Below, piece by piece: positions 23,039-34,616 of a DNA stretch of 64,000 nucleotides (its first letter is position 1; every line of letters starts with the position of its first letter). Source of the stretch: Incurvaria masculella (lineage: Eukaryota > Arthropoda > Insecta > Lepidoptera > Incurvariidae); NCBI GenBank assembly GCA_946894095.1, contig OX335641.1, positions 15,456,501 through 15,520,500 on the forward strand, given 5' to 3'. A program made the position numbers and the translations under genes. Under the pieces are notes generated by a model. The model was given only the letters and a program-made list of their open reading frames with translations. It did no database searches and had not been told where the DNA came from.

Positions 23039-23588
23039 TTAAGGTGGCCCATCCCGCTCATCTCCCCATACAAAAGGGGAAAGAAGATCACGCCCATATT
23101 TCTTGTCAGAGATCCAAAATTTTGCTCAAAATAGCTTTATTTGATCGAACTAGATGTCTGATGACCACTGGCATTGTAAAATTGTCTTTGGTTTCTAAAT
23201 TATAAGGTCCGAAAGATTGAATTTTTTGCGCGTTTTATACAATAACTTTGGAGGTGGATTACGCAATGATAAAGTAAGAACATATTAAAAAGATTAGTCA
23301 TCAGACATAGATTATTTAATCAAGATTTATAATCTATTTGGTTTTTGTTAGATTTTTGACTACAGCGGTCGTGGTTTACTTTTAGCTATAAGTCGTTTCG
23401 AAATTAAAATTTTCGTAAATCTTACCAAATCATACACTATGCACATTGTCTTTTTTGTGGACATGTTGCATCTTCCTCATCACGGAACCTGTCTTATTCT
23501 TTGAAACAGAGAAGGTCCCAGAGCGCAACAGCACGGTTTTGTACCGTGCCCGCGAATGAGTTAGGCCCGCCGGGTTGGGCCGCCTTAA
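23039..23588 (+). mobile_element. TTAA-type MITE, copy 2 (intact ends)
   Basis: Exact TTAA at both ends (23039-23042 and 23585-23588). Inverted ends are GGTGGCCCATCCCGC and GCCGGGTTGGGCCGCC. Same orientation as copy 1 and near-identical inside, which suggests recent amplification. Confidence 0.9.
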
Positions 23589-23997
23589 GGCAAGAATTTG
23601 AAGTTCACTTTATTACAGATAATCTGATCCCATAAATCATTTGTTGAAAGTGAGAACTTGATAAAATGTAACATATTCAACTATAAAAATTCAAGGAATA
23701 TAATATATATGTATGTATATTCGGCCGTGAAGCAAGGACAAATTAATTCAAGAAAGAGCCCAGGGCGTGAAGAAGAAGAAGAATTGACTTTGACATTACT
23801 GTTAACTCTACTGAATCCGCAATGACTGAATGCCAAGAATACACGTCCTGTACAAATAACTACTTTACGATTATACATACGTACATTACATTCCTTGGAA
23901 TGAGCGACGTAGGTACCGGCTTAGTACGAAAATGTATATATTTTTAAAATTTAAGTTTATTGGGAACCTTGATATTGAGCATTGAGTTAAGTTATTT
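23589..23997. repeat. Patchwork of dispersed repeat fragments
   Basis: Contains one arm of the 6841-6969 hairpin unit (TTAACTCTACTGAATCCGCA, 23775-23850), a reversed CTTCACGGTCG fragment (23720-23745) and an ACATTCCTTGGAATGAGCGA fragment (23885-23930). No gene. Confidence 0.6.
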
Positions 23998-24150
23998 GTA
24001 TGTAGGTGGACATGGATAGCTATTAATACCACACCCACCGTTACGATTGATATTAGCCCAAAACACCGCATTCCCGAATTTATTAGGGGCCATGCCGGGT
24101 TGATATTTATTAGCACAGCTATATTGAATTGGGTTGAAAACACGGACAAA
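23998..24150 (-). mobile_element. SINE body fragment (head-switching family)
   Basis: Plus-strand text has TGGACATGGATAGCTATTAA, ACACCCACCGTTACGATTG, TTAGGGGCCATGCC and GTTGAAAACACGGACAAATG. This is the reverse complement of the family 3' body. Head lost. Confidence 0.75.
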
Positions 24151-25523
24151 TGCGTTGGAGGACAAAATATGTTTATTCTAGAGTCTGACCACTGACTTTC
24201 AGAATGGAAGTAACCTTAGCTTATAGTTATTATTTTTTGACAATTTGACATTTTAGTTTATTTTATTACATTATTTATCTTTGTACTTAGACATTTGATG
24301 CTAAATTGTTATAGAAATGATTTTATTAATTTCTTTGTTAGTATGTATTAGTTTTTCTAAGTTTATGAATAAGAATAAAAATTAACTATGTGGAAATATG
24401 ACGATTCCAAATAAAAGCGCTGCTTGCTGTCTATGGATAATGAATAAAATTCAAATGTAATACAATGAGCAGGGATGTACAGAATATTTCGTTCGATTAT
24501 AATGAAAAAGTTTCATATTTATTTTCTTTCCAAGATACTCAGCTATTGATGTGTCTAAACACAGCTATTACTGTCACCCGGTACAGTGAGAAATCTAGAC
24601 AAACTGAATCCAGGATGAAATTATCCCTCATAATTGAGTCCTCACCTTTACATATAGATAATGTATATAGGTGTAGCTAAGATATATTGCTAGAGAGGAA
24701 ATATCTCAAGATCGCAAGTAAATTAATAACCAAGTTCCTGGCTGCGGTTTGCTCGCTGATGAGCCTGCGGTGACAAAACCCAACTATGTGTGTTACCATT
24801 TCATATGAGCGGAAGGAGTTGAATGAGGGCGGAGAAAATAAACTTGTTAACAATAAATTAATGCGGAAACAATTTATTTAATTGAATCCTGGCAAATTGT
24901 AATAAAAGTCATAATATTAGAACAAAGCTTGTTACAGTTTAAATAGAGAAATATACAGGAACTAAAATATGATGCTATTATGTTATATATATTATATATA
25001 TATTATATATTATGCTGATTTTTTTTTAGAATATGTACATATAAAATAATGATTAAATTCAAGGTTTGAAAAATACACATATAGGTAGTTGCAGGAGTTA
25101 GTTAAGTAGATGTGTGTCAATTTTCCGTTCACGTGCCGTGTTTTATTTAGTCGTTTGTTAAAGATATATTTTTCGTCGTTCTAAGGTCACAGATTCGAAA
25201 CTGGACAGATGGATCGTATGTGATTTGTAGGCTTGCTAATTGTTTTCCAAACTAAGAATCGAAGCATTCATGGCTTAATCAATTGGTATCCTGTGGCTTA
25301 CATTATTCAATAATGTCGGCCGTAGAGCTACCAATCGCCGTCGCAGTTAGCATTAATTAATTCATTAATACAGCTCAGGGCTGACGGCACTATCCCATCA
25401 AAATGTCATTAGTACGTATATCAGGATTGGCCTACATGTATACATATTTCATGTTAAAACATGTTATTAGATGTTTTAGGGAAATTTAACGTCGGAAGGT
25501 ATTTTTAATTTGATAATTTTTAA
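24151..25523. other. Unassigned AT-rich stretch with (TA)-rich microsatellite
   Basis: No gene recognised. A TATATATTATATATATATTA low-complexity run lies at 24981-25012. Confidence 0.5.
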
Positions 25524-25778
25524 ACCGGCCAAATACCAGTAGGACTCGCACACAAAGGGTTCCGTACCATTTGCATGAGGCCAGTTTTATTTTTTATTAT
25601 TTATTAGTTTTACCTATTTGTTGTTATAGCGGCAAAATAAATACATACTCTGTGAAAATTTCAGCTGTCTACCTATTACGGTTCATGAGATACAGCCCTG
25701 TGACAGACGGACGGACGGACGGCGGAGGCTTAGTAAAATGGTTCCGTTGTCACCCTTTGGGTACGGAACCCTAAAAAT
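25524..25778 (+). mobile_element. GGAC-core element, copy 3 (full length)
   Basis: Head AACCGGCCAAATACCAGTAG, AGGGTTCCGTACC, the GTTGTTATAGCGGCAAAATA middle, ATACAGCCCTGTGACAG, a short (GGAC)n and the tail TGGGTACGGAACCCTAAAAA. Confidence 0.88.
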
Positions 25779-25914
25779 AAAACAGCAAAATAATTTATCA
25801 TAAAATACCTTTAATTATTCATTGTATTTTTGAAACAAATATGAATTCACACATTTCTTAAAAACCTTACTGTTCGATAAATTTTGAGGCCGTGAACTGT
25901 AGTTAAGCCTGAAT

Positions 25915-27025
25915 GTGATTGTTCATCATAAATCCGCGCCAAAACCGACAGTTGAATATCGAACTGAAATCGGTAAACGCGCCAAGTCAAATCGGTGTAC
26001 TACCGTAAAAGTACTACACGCAGACTTTCTACATGGCCGCAACATAAAAGCATTGGTTGACGGATATTGCTCCAGTGAATACCAAGGTACCGAAGGGCTC
26101 CGTGCCCTCATGCATCATGTGCATCGGGTAGTGGGTGTGCCAATTAAGGTGGCCCAACCCGGCGGGACTAACTCATTCGCGGGCACGGTACAAAACCGTG
26201 CTGTTGCGCTTTGGGACCTTGTCTGTTTCAAAGAATAAGACAGGCTCCGTGATGAGGAAGATGCAACATGTCCACAAAAAAGACAATGTGCATAGTGTAT
26301 GATTTGATAAGATTTACGAAAATTTTAATTACAAATTGACTTATAGCTAAAAGTAAACCACGACCGCTGTAGTCAACAATCTAACAAAAACCAAATTGGT
26401 TATAAATCTTGATTAAATAAGCTATGTCTGATGACTAATCTTTTTAAGATGTTCTTAATTTATCATTGCGTAATCTACCTCCAAAGCTATTGTATAAAAC
26501 GCGCGAAAAATGCGAACTTTCGTACCTTATAACTTAGAAACCAAACACAATTTTACAATGCCAATGGTCATCAGATATCTAGTTCGATCAAATAAAACTA
26601 TTTTGAGCAATATTTGGGATCTATGACAAGAAATATGGGCGTGTTCTTCTTTCCCCGTTTGTATGGGGAGTTGAGCGGGATGGGCCACCTTAAGCAACTC
26701 CGATACCATACTGGAGATATCGGAGTCAGGCTCTCGTCCTGGCGTGGATTGAAACGTTAGCAGCTCCTGTATCCATCTCAAAAATGTGGATTATCTGGTG
26801 CACGTACCAAAACGATATGCTATGGCAGCAGGACCTATCGAAGATCTACTGGGGCTTTTGGAAGCGCTATATGAAAAAAGCGAAGGGAACTCTCAAACCC
26901 TTTTCCTGAAGATTTTTTTTTCTTATCCTGAACAAATATTGGCTACCGCAAGCCGGGATGAAGTGAACGAGGACAGGCGGAACCTCATTCTTAGAGTCAA
27001 AGAGACCCCGGAAAAAGTTTTCTAA
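25915..27025 (+). pseudogene. Unidentified reading frame split by a TTAA MITE
   Basis: From 25915 a frame runs to the MITE at 26144 (residues include VEYRTEIGKRAKSNRCTTVK and ALVDGYCSSEYQG). Removing the MITE and one TTAA lets it continue in the same frame (QLRYHTGDIGVRLSSW) to a stop at about 26760. A second frame, 26786-27025, encodes YLVHVPKRYAMAAGPIEDLL and RDEVNEDRRNLILRVKETPE. I do not recognise the protein. The base composition looks more gene-like than the surroundings. It may be a decayed transposon or host gene fragment; the join across the MITE is an inference. Confidence 0.35.
26144..26693 (-). mobile_element. TTAA-type MITE, copy 3 (intact ends, inverted)
   Basis: Exact TTAA at 26144-26147 and 26690-26693. 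Opposite orientation to copies 1 and 2: it starts GGTGGCCCAACCCGGCGGG and ends GAGCGGGATGGGCCACC. Frames inside are shared with the other copies and are not genes. Confidence 0.92.
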
Positions 27026-27262
27026 CTAAGAGTTCTATACCGGGTATCTAATTTTTTATTTATTTTGTTGTGGACAGTTTTAAAATTATATTATTTCTTT
27101 AATAATAAGTTGCAATCTTGGCACTCTTGTTAAGGCTAACTAGCCCGCACTTCTCTTTCTCCCCATCCCGAACGCTCTCTCATCGCCATCCCTCGCAGCA
27201 GCATCGTCCACATATATAGAAAAACAAAGCTTTGTTATTTGAACTAAGTAATTCATAATAAA

Positions 27263-27469
27263 AACCGGCTTAGTGCGAGTACGACTCGCACACGAAGGGC
27301 TCCGTACCATCGTACAAGATTTAACACAAAAAAAACCCGTATTTTTTATTTTTTATAGGTTTTTAATTTTAACTATTTGTTGTTTCAGCGACATAATAAA
27401 TACACATTCTATGATAATTACACCTGCCTAACTATTACGGTTTACGAGATACAGCCCTGTGACAGACAG
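27263..27469 (+). mobile_element. GGAC-core element, copy 4 (3' truncated)
   Basis: Head AACCGGCTTAGTGCGAGTAC and GCTCCGTACCATCGTAC, middle with TTGTTGTTTCAGCGACATAA, ending at CCCTGTGACAGACAG. The (GGAC)n run and tail are missing. Confidence 0.8.
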
Positions 27470-28479
27470 TGTGTATCACATATTCAGGCTAACAGCGCCT
27501 AGCCAGCGAGCACGAAGAGATTGCTTCAGGCATTGAAAGCAGACGAGATGGCGCGTGACATCACAGATGATGACGTCATTGTTAACGGTAGACATCTTTG
27601 TCCGTTCGAAGCAGCCGCGGTTCTGCAAGAGCCAATTATTATGCTATGAAATATCATTGAGCCCTATTCCTGCGGAAAGATGTTGAGCCTTACTCGCAAC
27701 TATCTAGATCCAGATAGAGATTAAATGTCTATCTGGATGTAGATGGTCTATCACAAAAGCAGAATTTCTTATTTCATTAGTTGTTCGTGACGCGCCGTGC
27801 AATGCATTTGCATTCTAAGAAGAGGCTTAAATATACATTTGGATCTTGAAATCCTTACCGCCTCATCTTATAAGATTTTGTTCGTATTTACGTTACATTT
27901 TTATTGTTAAAAACATTGTTTATATAACTAGATATTAATGGATAATAATTTAATATGTATCTTTGCTAATAGCATAAACTGCTAACGACATACAACGTAC
28001 AATACTCACTGAAAACTGTTCATTTTGCTGGTACTATGCTATTTCAAACCACCGCCGCGCCAACTCCCGTCACTGCCGGAACTAGTTACACCGTCATTAC
28101 TAAGCACATAATTCCCAAATCTTGCCTAGGTACGCGTGATAAAAACGTTTAATTTTAACTATAAATTAAGTCATATCATTGCAATTAAAAAATATCATTG
28201 ATATTCATTGGTTTGTATTTACTGTTTTCTGAATTGTGAATTGCAACGCTATCTGTGGACTCGTATTATCCATATTCAACACTTGTATGACGTTAGATAT
28301 TTCCCTACTCTCATTTATCTATGCTAATACCTAATTAATAATGCTTAACGCTGTGATTGTTAACCTGGCTGATGATAAAATATGACAAATCCGAGTGCAA
28401 TGCCTATGAATGATGAAAATAATAACAATAAAAGAAATGTATCCTGTCACTTAACTAGCCCGACAAAACACGTGAGATA
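27470..28479. other. Unassigned stretch with a small hairpin
   Basis: A short inverted repeat at 27702-27744 (ATCTAGATCCAGATAGA / TCTATCTGGATGTAGAT) has one mismatch. A TGATGACGTCATTG site is at about 27567. No gene recognised. Confidence 0.5.
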
Positions 28480-28690
28480 TGGGTAGCACCTTGTCTTGCA
28501 CGAGTACGTTGAACTGGATGGAAAACACGGACAATATCACTAGCGCTTCGACCATCATTTCGAATCGTTCAATGCGATGATACCAACTCGGGCGGGATGA
28601 GCCCTACGCCTAGAAAGTAAAGAATAGAACCAACGAGGTTTTTTTCTCGTTGAATAGGACCTACAGTTTTTCCAGGAATCCGAACCACCA
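28480..28690 (-). mobile_element. SINE body fragment (head-switching family)
   Basis: Plus-strand text GTTGAACTGGATGGAAAACA, CGCTTCGACCATCATTTCG, ATGCGATGATACCAACTCGG and ACCTACAGTTTTTCCAGG. This is the reversed body with a small insertion (28620-28655) near the CTTCC block. Confidence 0.75.
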
Positions 28691-29654
28691 ACCATATATC
28701 CCTTAGTAGCCTCTTTACAAATTCTAAAAGGTAATTATTTTACGACATTAATCCATTAGTAAAAAGTTAATATAGTAATCTTTGCCATTAGCAAATCTAT
28801 ATTACGAATTAAAAAAATAAAACCCAACAAAAAGTTACGAAGTATCACTTAAAAGGAGTTTGCCCCGCTACAGAAACAGAATTTCGTGCGATGGACCATC
28901 AGATCGACACCGCTTTAACGCAGTCGTTACGCCTCATTGTCTACGCGGGGACCGAAGGCCGCGCGCCGCTCCGCCACGCGACGCCTTTGTGTCGCTTCAG
29001 CAGATCCAGCGAACGACTCACCCGGCGATGAATTTTACATGACGAACCGAGCGGGGCGCGCGAAAGGAAATGCCTCGTCGTATGAGAGTAACTGAATAAA
29101 ACAATAATTGTTTGTGGCTCAGTTTTGAAAAATAAGTATCTTGCACACACACATCACTCACTTCACGTCGTTTCACGTCGTTTCACGTTAGGGGCCACGT
29201 GTTCTAAAATTATGATAAAAAAAAACAAAAATTCCCTCCCCTGGACCATAGCCTATACTTTCCGAACTTATAATTATTATTATGGGGTTCATAAATTAGG
29301 TTATGTTACGTTATGGGACTGTAATTATTTTATCGTAAAACCCGTACTGTATTATAAAACTTATGTGCGTAATGTGGTAAAATAATAATAATAATCCGGC
29401 TAGCATGGCAAAATCTACAACTTCCTTCAATACAGAATTTAGTTTATTTTGCTTCGATAGAAGCGCCTTACATCCCGCATTATTTCGCACGAGCTCCTGC
29501 CTGGTGATTGCTCAAAGTAACGTATTCCGACAGGCAAGACTTTCCTGTTGTTATAAGCTGTTTTTGCTGCAAAGGCAGGTTCCGTATTCTTTCACAAGCC
29601 GCCGGCTCATCTGATATGCTGGCAGCACAAACCCATGGGGTGACGGCCTTAACG
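28691..29654. other. Unassigned stretch with a GC-rich block
   Basis: 28920-29080 is GC-rich (GAAGGCCGCGCGCCGCTCCG) and open for 60 codons. It is not recognisable and may be a decayed exon or untranslated exon. At 29160-29185 CACGTCGTTT is repeated in tandem. Confidence 0.4.
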
Positions 29655-29763
29655 AGGTACGGTTCATGAGATACAGCCCTGTGAGAGACGGACGGTCGGA
29701 CGGACAGCGGAGGCTTAGTAATAGGGTTCCGTTGGCCCAAAAAGTGGGTACGAAACCCTAAAA
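29655..29763 (+). mobile_element. GGAC-core element, copy 5 (5' truncated)
   Basis: Starts inside the family at GGTACGGTTCATGAGATACA, then GCCCTGTGAGAG, (GGAC)n, GGCTTAGTAATAGGGTTCCG and the tail GGGTACGAAACCCTAAAAA. Confidence 0.8.
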
Positions 29764-30170
29764 ATGTTTTGTTTTATGCATAGGCTTAGAATGTTAAGAT
29801 ATACAGAGTCAACTGACTGATAGACCAAAATCGTTTCATACAAAATGTATCGAAATTATTTTTTTCACTCAAAAAAATTGTAAATGTTATGTAGCTTCAA
29901 AATAATAATCTGAAGTTACGTTTTGTTTTTTACTTTGAAATATTGAGGAAAACTTAAGAAATTTGATAGACGAAGAATCAGTGCGTCACCCCTTATTTGC
30001 CATATGAAAAGGGTTTTTATCCGTGTTTTTACTCCCGTTGACTTAACAATCTATAAATACATAGGTCACCATGCTTTCTTCAGGGAGACCAGAGAAATCA
30101 TAAAGATTTCACAAAAAACCATTTCACATTCCATGAGCGCGTCTCCTATGCATCGATAACTATTACTCCG
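29764..30170. other. Unassigned AT-rich stretch
   Basis: No gene or repeat family recognised. Confidence 0.5.
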
Positions 30171-30714
30171 GGAGGTCACGACATTTTTGGTCACGATAAG
30201 GTAAATGGCTGAATCTGGGTTCACATGTTAGAGACCAACCCTCTGATGCTAAATATGTCGGTCTGCCTGCGCCAAGTGGTTGCGTTATCTAGATTAGCTA
30301 TATAATATAGATGTTGGTATGCATATGCATGAATATACTGATTGGGTAGAAATATTGATATTTATTAATTATACAACAATAACTGGTCGGTTTTTTTAAA
30401 TAAATACTTAAATATTCCTGAAGTTATATCTGTAACCTAAATCGCCCCTAAACACGAAGCGCAACCAAAGATTTGGTCAATTTTGGTATTGCCAAGCAAG
30501 TATGTACTGATACTTTCATGCTTCGTTATTTGCGGCCATTTACCTTATCACATATATTTTTTGTCGCCATATCTACTTTTTCATGCGCCTTATCTACGTA
30601 ACGTAACCACTTAGCGTAGGCCGACTGACACATTTAGCTTAAGAGGGTTGGTCTTTATCCTGTGAACCCAGTTTCAGCCATTACGTTATCGTGACCATTT
30701 TTGTCGCGACCTCC
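30171..30714. mobile_element. GGAGGTC-ended MITE, copy 2 (with internal insertion)
   Basis: Same ends as copy 1 (GGAGGTCACGACATTTTTGG and TTTTTGTCGCGACCTCC). Relative to copy 1 it has extra DNA at about 30245-30420. That extra DNA begins with TCGGTCTGCCTGCGCCAAGTGG, which resembles the element's own right side (GGCCGACTGACAC), so part is an internal rearrangement and part is an AT-rich insertion. Confidence 0.85.
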
Positions 30715-30876
30715 TAGTCTATATTTGAGATGTTGTTTCATCGTGCATATGCGTTCCATCTCCCTCTAACTCCCGGTAGTGGTACTTGAGTCGATGTCTC
30801 ACTCCCACACTTTGTTCGTCTTGTAAGCACAGCGCCATATGCTCGTACGCCGTTCCCTTTAGTATTTTTCCACCAA

Positions 30877-31520
30877 ATGGGCAGCAGGAAATCTACAAAC
30901 ACTAATCACGCCGCGGCCGTACCGTTTCTCTATAAGGCGCAGATAAGGTCTTGCGTAGAGTATTACTCGCATGTGTTAGACAGTTCAGCTAAGTATCCAC
31001 TTATTTCTTTCATTATGTATGAATGTTCAATCTTTGCAGTCAAGGTCCGTAACGCAGGTATAGCGGTGTAATAGTTTTAAGGTTAATTGTAATAGTTGTT
31101 GTGCGTAAATATATGTAGGTATAATCTTAAATACTATTTTAGTAGGAGGTATTGATTACGGGAAGAGGGACTGTAGGAGAATTCCAAATTATGGGTATAC
31201 AGCAGGTGGCGAAATTGGTTAGACGCAATACCCGAGAATGGTATGTTTTGCTGGTTCGGGTCCAGCCTTACAGTATTTTCGTAAAGTAGTTCTTTTTACA
31301 GGTATCTTTCTTAAATTAATGTGTGCTTGCTTCACGGTCGATTGTGCATACATACATGTCACATTCCTTGGAATAAGCGAAGTACATGCTAAGTACGAAA
31401 AAGTATATTTACTTAAGTACCCACTTGGCTCCTTGCACTCCATACAGCGGCGTACAGTGCGCCTCATCGACGACCCAGAGGTATCGCCAGCACTAAGAAA
31501 TTCTCCTAATCCGAATGGAT
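30877..31520 (+). mobile_element. LINE ORF2 fragment interrupted by a repeat insertion
   Basis: 30877-31002 encodes PFLYKAQIRSCVEYYSHVLD and then SSAKYPL, the RT C-terminal signature (LYKAQVR--MEYCSHLW). The frame resumes at 31425 with KYPLGSLHSIQRRTVRLIDD. KYPL is encoded twice because 12 bp at the break are duplicated. The element is truncated at both ends. Confidence 0.8.
31003..31424 (+). mobile_element. 422 bp insertion with 12 bp target duplication and tRNA-like region
   Basis: Flanked by AAGTATCCACTT (30991-31002) and AAGTACCCACTT (31425-31436), a duplication of host LINE sequence with one difference. Inside, at about 31207-31265, lie TGGCGAAATTGGTTAGACGC (A-box like) and GGTTCGGGTCC (B-box like). 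These are followed by the CTTCACGGTCG repeat body and an AT-rich end. A tRNA-derived SINE is the simplest reading, but about 200 bp precede the tRNA-like part, so it may be composite. Confidence 0.75.
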
Positions 31521-33396
31521 ATAGGGACTCTCCAATAAAGAGCGCTCTTCAGAATTGTATAACGCCATCCATCAGTTTCCTTTCTACCTATCAACAATCT
31601 ACGCGGAACAGGCACCCATTCACTTTTGGCATTACCAAATTGTTAACCAACTGATCCTCTAGGTACTTTATCGGTAGTTTGTAGGTAAACTGTTGAATGC
31701 CTTGGGATTATCCTCTCGGTCTTCGGTCAGCCGGCATCGTTTTCGAGTTCGAAAGCCCATGGGCGTCGTCGGGCACCTCTTTTGTAAGGGGCTGTCCTAC
31801 GCCATACGCCGCACTAACACACTTTAACTTTTTTAATTCACATCTAACGTCTGGCATCTGTCTGTCTGTCCCCTTATAATTTGAGAAGCACTGAAACGAT
31901 TTACATAATATTTGTAACAAAGTATCGTTTGATTCCCTCCGTCGATTATAGGATACTTATCAACCTGTTAAATGGCCTAAGGGGAACATTTAGGTTAAGT
32001 ACGAACGCTTAAAACCGGGTGCACCCAATGATAAAAAAGCATGTAAAATAAAAAAAAGAATAATACAAATCTATAACATTAATGAATGCTATTAAAATAA
32101 ACAGTATATAAATTAGGGGCAAACATAAACAGCTTTTATATGAACACTTATAAAATTTGTTAAAACCCTACATTTTTAAATTGAAACGCCAATTATTTGC
32201 CTACAAGAATGTTGCGCAGCTAGCATCAGGAGAAACCTGTTTTCTACATCAAAACATGTCCGATTTTTTTAAATCCTAGTAGCTAGTCTCCTATTTTTTC
32301 ATAAATTAGTTTTTCTCGTCAACGACTGAGTTACAAGCAGTTTGATTTTGCATGATTTTTATTGCAAAATGTTTTAAATAAAGCATTTAATATTCCAGTA
32401 AATAAAAAACTTTGATATAATTTTAGAACATTGACAACTTATAATTAATAAGTACTGGTTAGATGAAGTCGTTGACATAGAATAAACAATATATCTTTAG
32501 AATTGGAGTAAGAAATCTTCTGGGTACATTCTGTTTTACGCACATTGGGAAATCTTTGAAAACTGTTAGTTTTCGCCGTTCAGCTAACTGGCCAGTCAGT
32601 CCACCACACTGAGGTAACATTTTGACAATATTTAACTCACATACATCGATAGTTGGCTGGTAGTCTACACAACAGGGGCGAACCATGTCGACATCAAGAG
32701 TCATAAAAGATCGGGCAACTGTAAGCATTTAACATTATCTAAATACTTAATTGCCTTTCCTATCTTCTTCATCGTAAAGTCAACGATGAAAAACGTATCA
32801 ACATACACAGTCAAACCGCACGGCCTGGCCCGTCGACGCGTAAAAAGGATGCATAAATAATGCTATCACTGCAGAGCTCGCGCCGCTGCAAAGGGAATTA
32901 TCCAAATATTTTTATCTCCGGAGAGGAAAAAAGCAAAATGCTCAAACAAAAAGCGCGGCGCAATCAGGCGCAGGCGCGCCGAGCGAGCGCTCGAGAGTGC
33001 GACGGGCGGGGAAATAAGCGGCGACAGCAGGGGTAATGGAGGCCTGGGCAGCGGCGTAACTATCGTAGGGGCAGAGCGGTGCACGTAGCCGAGCGGCCTT
33101 GCAAATGAGCCACGGAACTTATTCTCTGAGGCGCTAGCAAAATTAAGTCTCAAATGTCGGAGGAACAAAAAACAAGGTCATGCGTGGATTTGACGAGAAG
33201 TTGACTTTCGGAAGACCAAAAAAAGTTCCTCTAATCATTTTCATGTTTTAGGAGGAATTAGGCTGCGGAGAACACAACAAGGGGGGCAAGTAGCAATTGC
33301 TCGCTTTGACCGCCCTCCCTGGATGTGGGGCAGAGTGAAAAGATTAGGCTATTATAAAATAACTGTCCTTGTGTGATGACAAGTAATCGGCAGGAG
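31521..33396. other. Unassigned stretch with LINE remnant and GC-rich block
   Basis: 31740-31800 (AAAGCCCATGGGCGTCGTCG) is another copy of the LINE-tail remnant seen at 6540. 32866-33110 is GC-rich (GCGCAGGCGCGCCGAGCGAG) and open on the minus strand for 100 codons without a recognisable domain. A minus-strand frame at 32728-32459 is also unrecognised. Confidence 0.4.
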
Positions 33397-34014
33397 TGTT
33401 GTGTCGAGTTGGTAGTTTACCTGTGCAGAGCATTCGGTGCTCCACTCCTCTTCACATAGATGCGACTACGGTTGCTGATGGTGATTGAATACGCTGTAGG
33501 TGGCTGGCTCAAAGAGTCGCCTTGCGCCCGCGCAGGAAGTCTTCGGTGATGGAGCCGCTGCACTTCACACCCATAAATGCACGCACTAATCGAGTTTTTG
33601 AGTTCTAGCCCGCTGGAGGACTCAGAAATCTGGCTGCAAGTAGGATGCCGACGGATTCTTGGGAGCGCGAAGAGGCCGTTGGCTCGTGACCGACTAGTAG
33701 TTGACGGAACTGAACTGCCGCCGCTGGCGCTCCAATCGCTTTTCCGCCATGATGTATCCAGGGCTTGTGGGGATGCCAGTGTCGTCATAGGACTTGCCAG
33801 TTGCCGGTCGGCCTTTACCCCACCATACATAGGGTATCTTGTCTGTGTTATTTCGTCAAGGTGTCGTGCCGCGAAAAACTCGATGAATATCACACAAAAA
33901 AGTTCCAGAACAACAAGGAACGTGAAAGCAGCGGACTCAACAATACTAATCTATGAACGGACAGAACGAAGCTGTATATAACTAGAAACTGATTGTACTA
34001 ATAAAAGTGTACTA
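33397..34014 (+). repeat. Possible LTR (5' end of an LTR retrotransposon)
   Basis: Begins TGTTGTGTCGAGTTGGTAG and near its end has ACTAATAAAAGTG, a polyadenylation-signal-like stretch. It is followed by TGGGGCTGGCATAGTCACAA, a primer-binding-site-like sequence, then ATGTCGCTGAAC opening a short frame (MSLNTKNNNKDFKKRFEAIE) like the start of a gag protein before it breaks. The two overlapping opposite frames of 158 and 134 codons inside it are probably by-products. No second LTR was found, so boundaries and class are uncertain. Confidence 0.35.
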
Positions 34015-34574
34015 TGGGGCTGGCATAGTCACAATGTCGCTGAACACCAAAAATAATAATAAAGATTTTAAAAAAAGGTTCGAGGCAATTGAATCGCCTT
34101 TAGAAAGAACACTGAACTTTCTTTATTATAGAAAGAAATCTTGCTGCACTTTTCTCACAAAATTGTCATATATCCATATATCCATGTCAAATACAGCTTT
34201 TTATAAATACAAACTTCTAAAGACAAAGTATCTCTGTATATTAAAAAAAAGGATACGATTTTGATACCACGTGATGCCAAAACGACAATAGTGAGGTGAA
34301 ATATATTTTTATGTGTGTTATCTAAGACAGAAACATGCCAAAGAACCCCGCACAAATCGTATGGGAATTGGCTCCCGGTCAAATTGGCTGAAATTTGGAT
34401 ATGTTGTTCGTTTCGGCATCCTGAACAAAAGTCTCAATGGGCACAAAGCCCAATTTTGCTTATTTTGGCCGCTACGGGGCTCCAAAGCTCCACGGGTTGA
34501 CCATTATTTACTACTCAAAACGGCGATCTCCTGGCAGTTTAGTATTTGCTACGCTGAGGAAAAAGTACCCTCTC
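34015..34574. other. Short gag-like opening, then unassigned DNA
   Basis: After the gag-like opening at 34035 the frame decays. From about 34320 the text (ACATGCCAAAGAACCCCGCA, GAAATTTGGATATGTTG) resembles dispersed repeat DNA leading into the tandem array. No gene. Confidence 0.35.
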
Positions 34575-34616
34575 ATGTTTTTGGGGGGGCTAAATTCAAA
34601 TCCAATGTCAATATGA

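Noticed and set aside
31238..31654. 138-codon plus-strand frame
   Set aside because: It runs through a repeat insertion and a LINE relic in the same frame by chance; only the segment after 31425 is coding-derived.
33417..33981. Overlapping 158-codon minus and 134-codon plus frames
   Set aside because: Neither has a recognisable domain, they overlap on opposite strands, and the region looks like an LTR.
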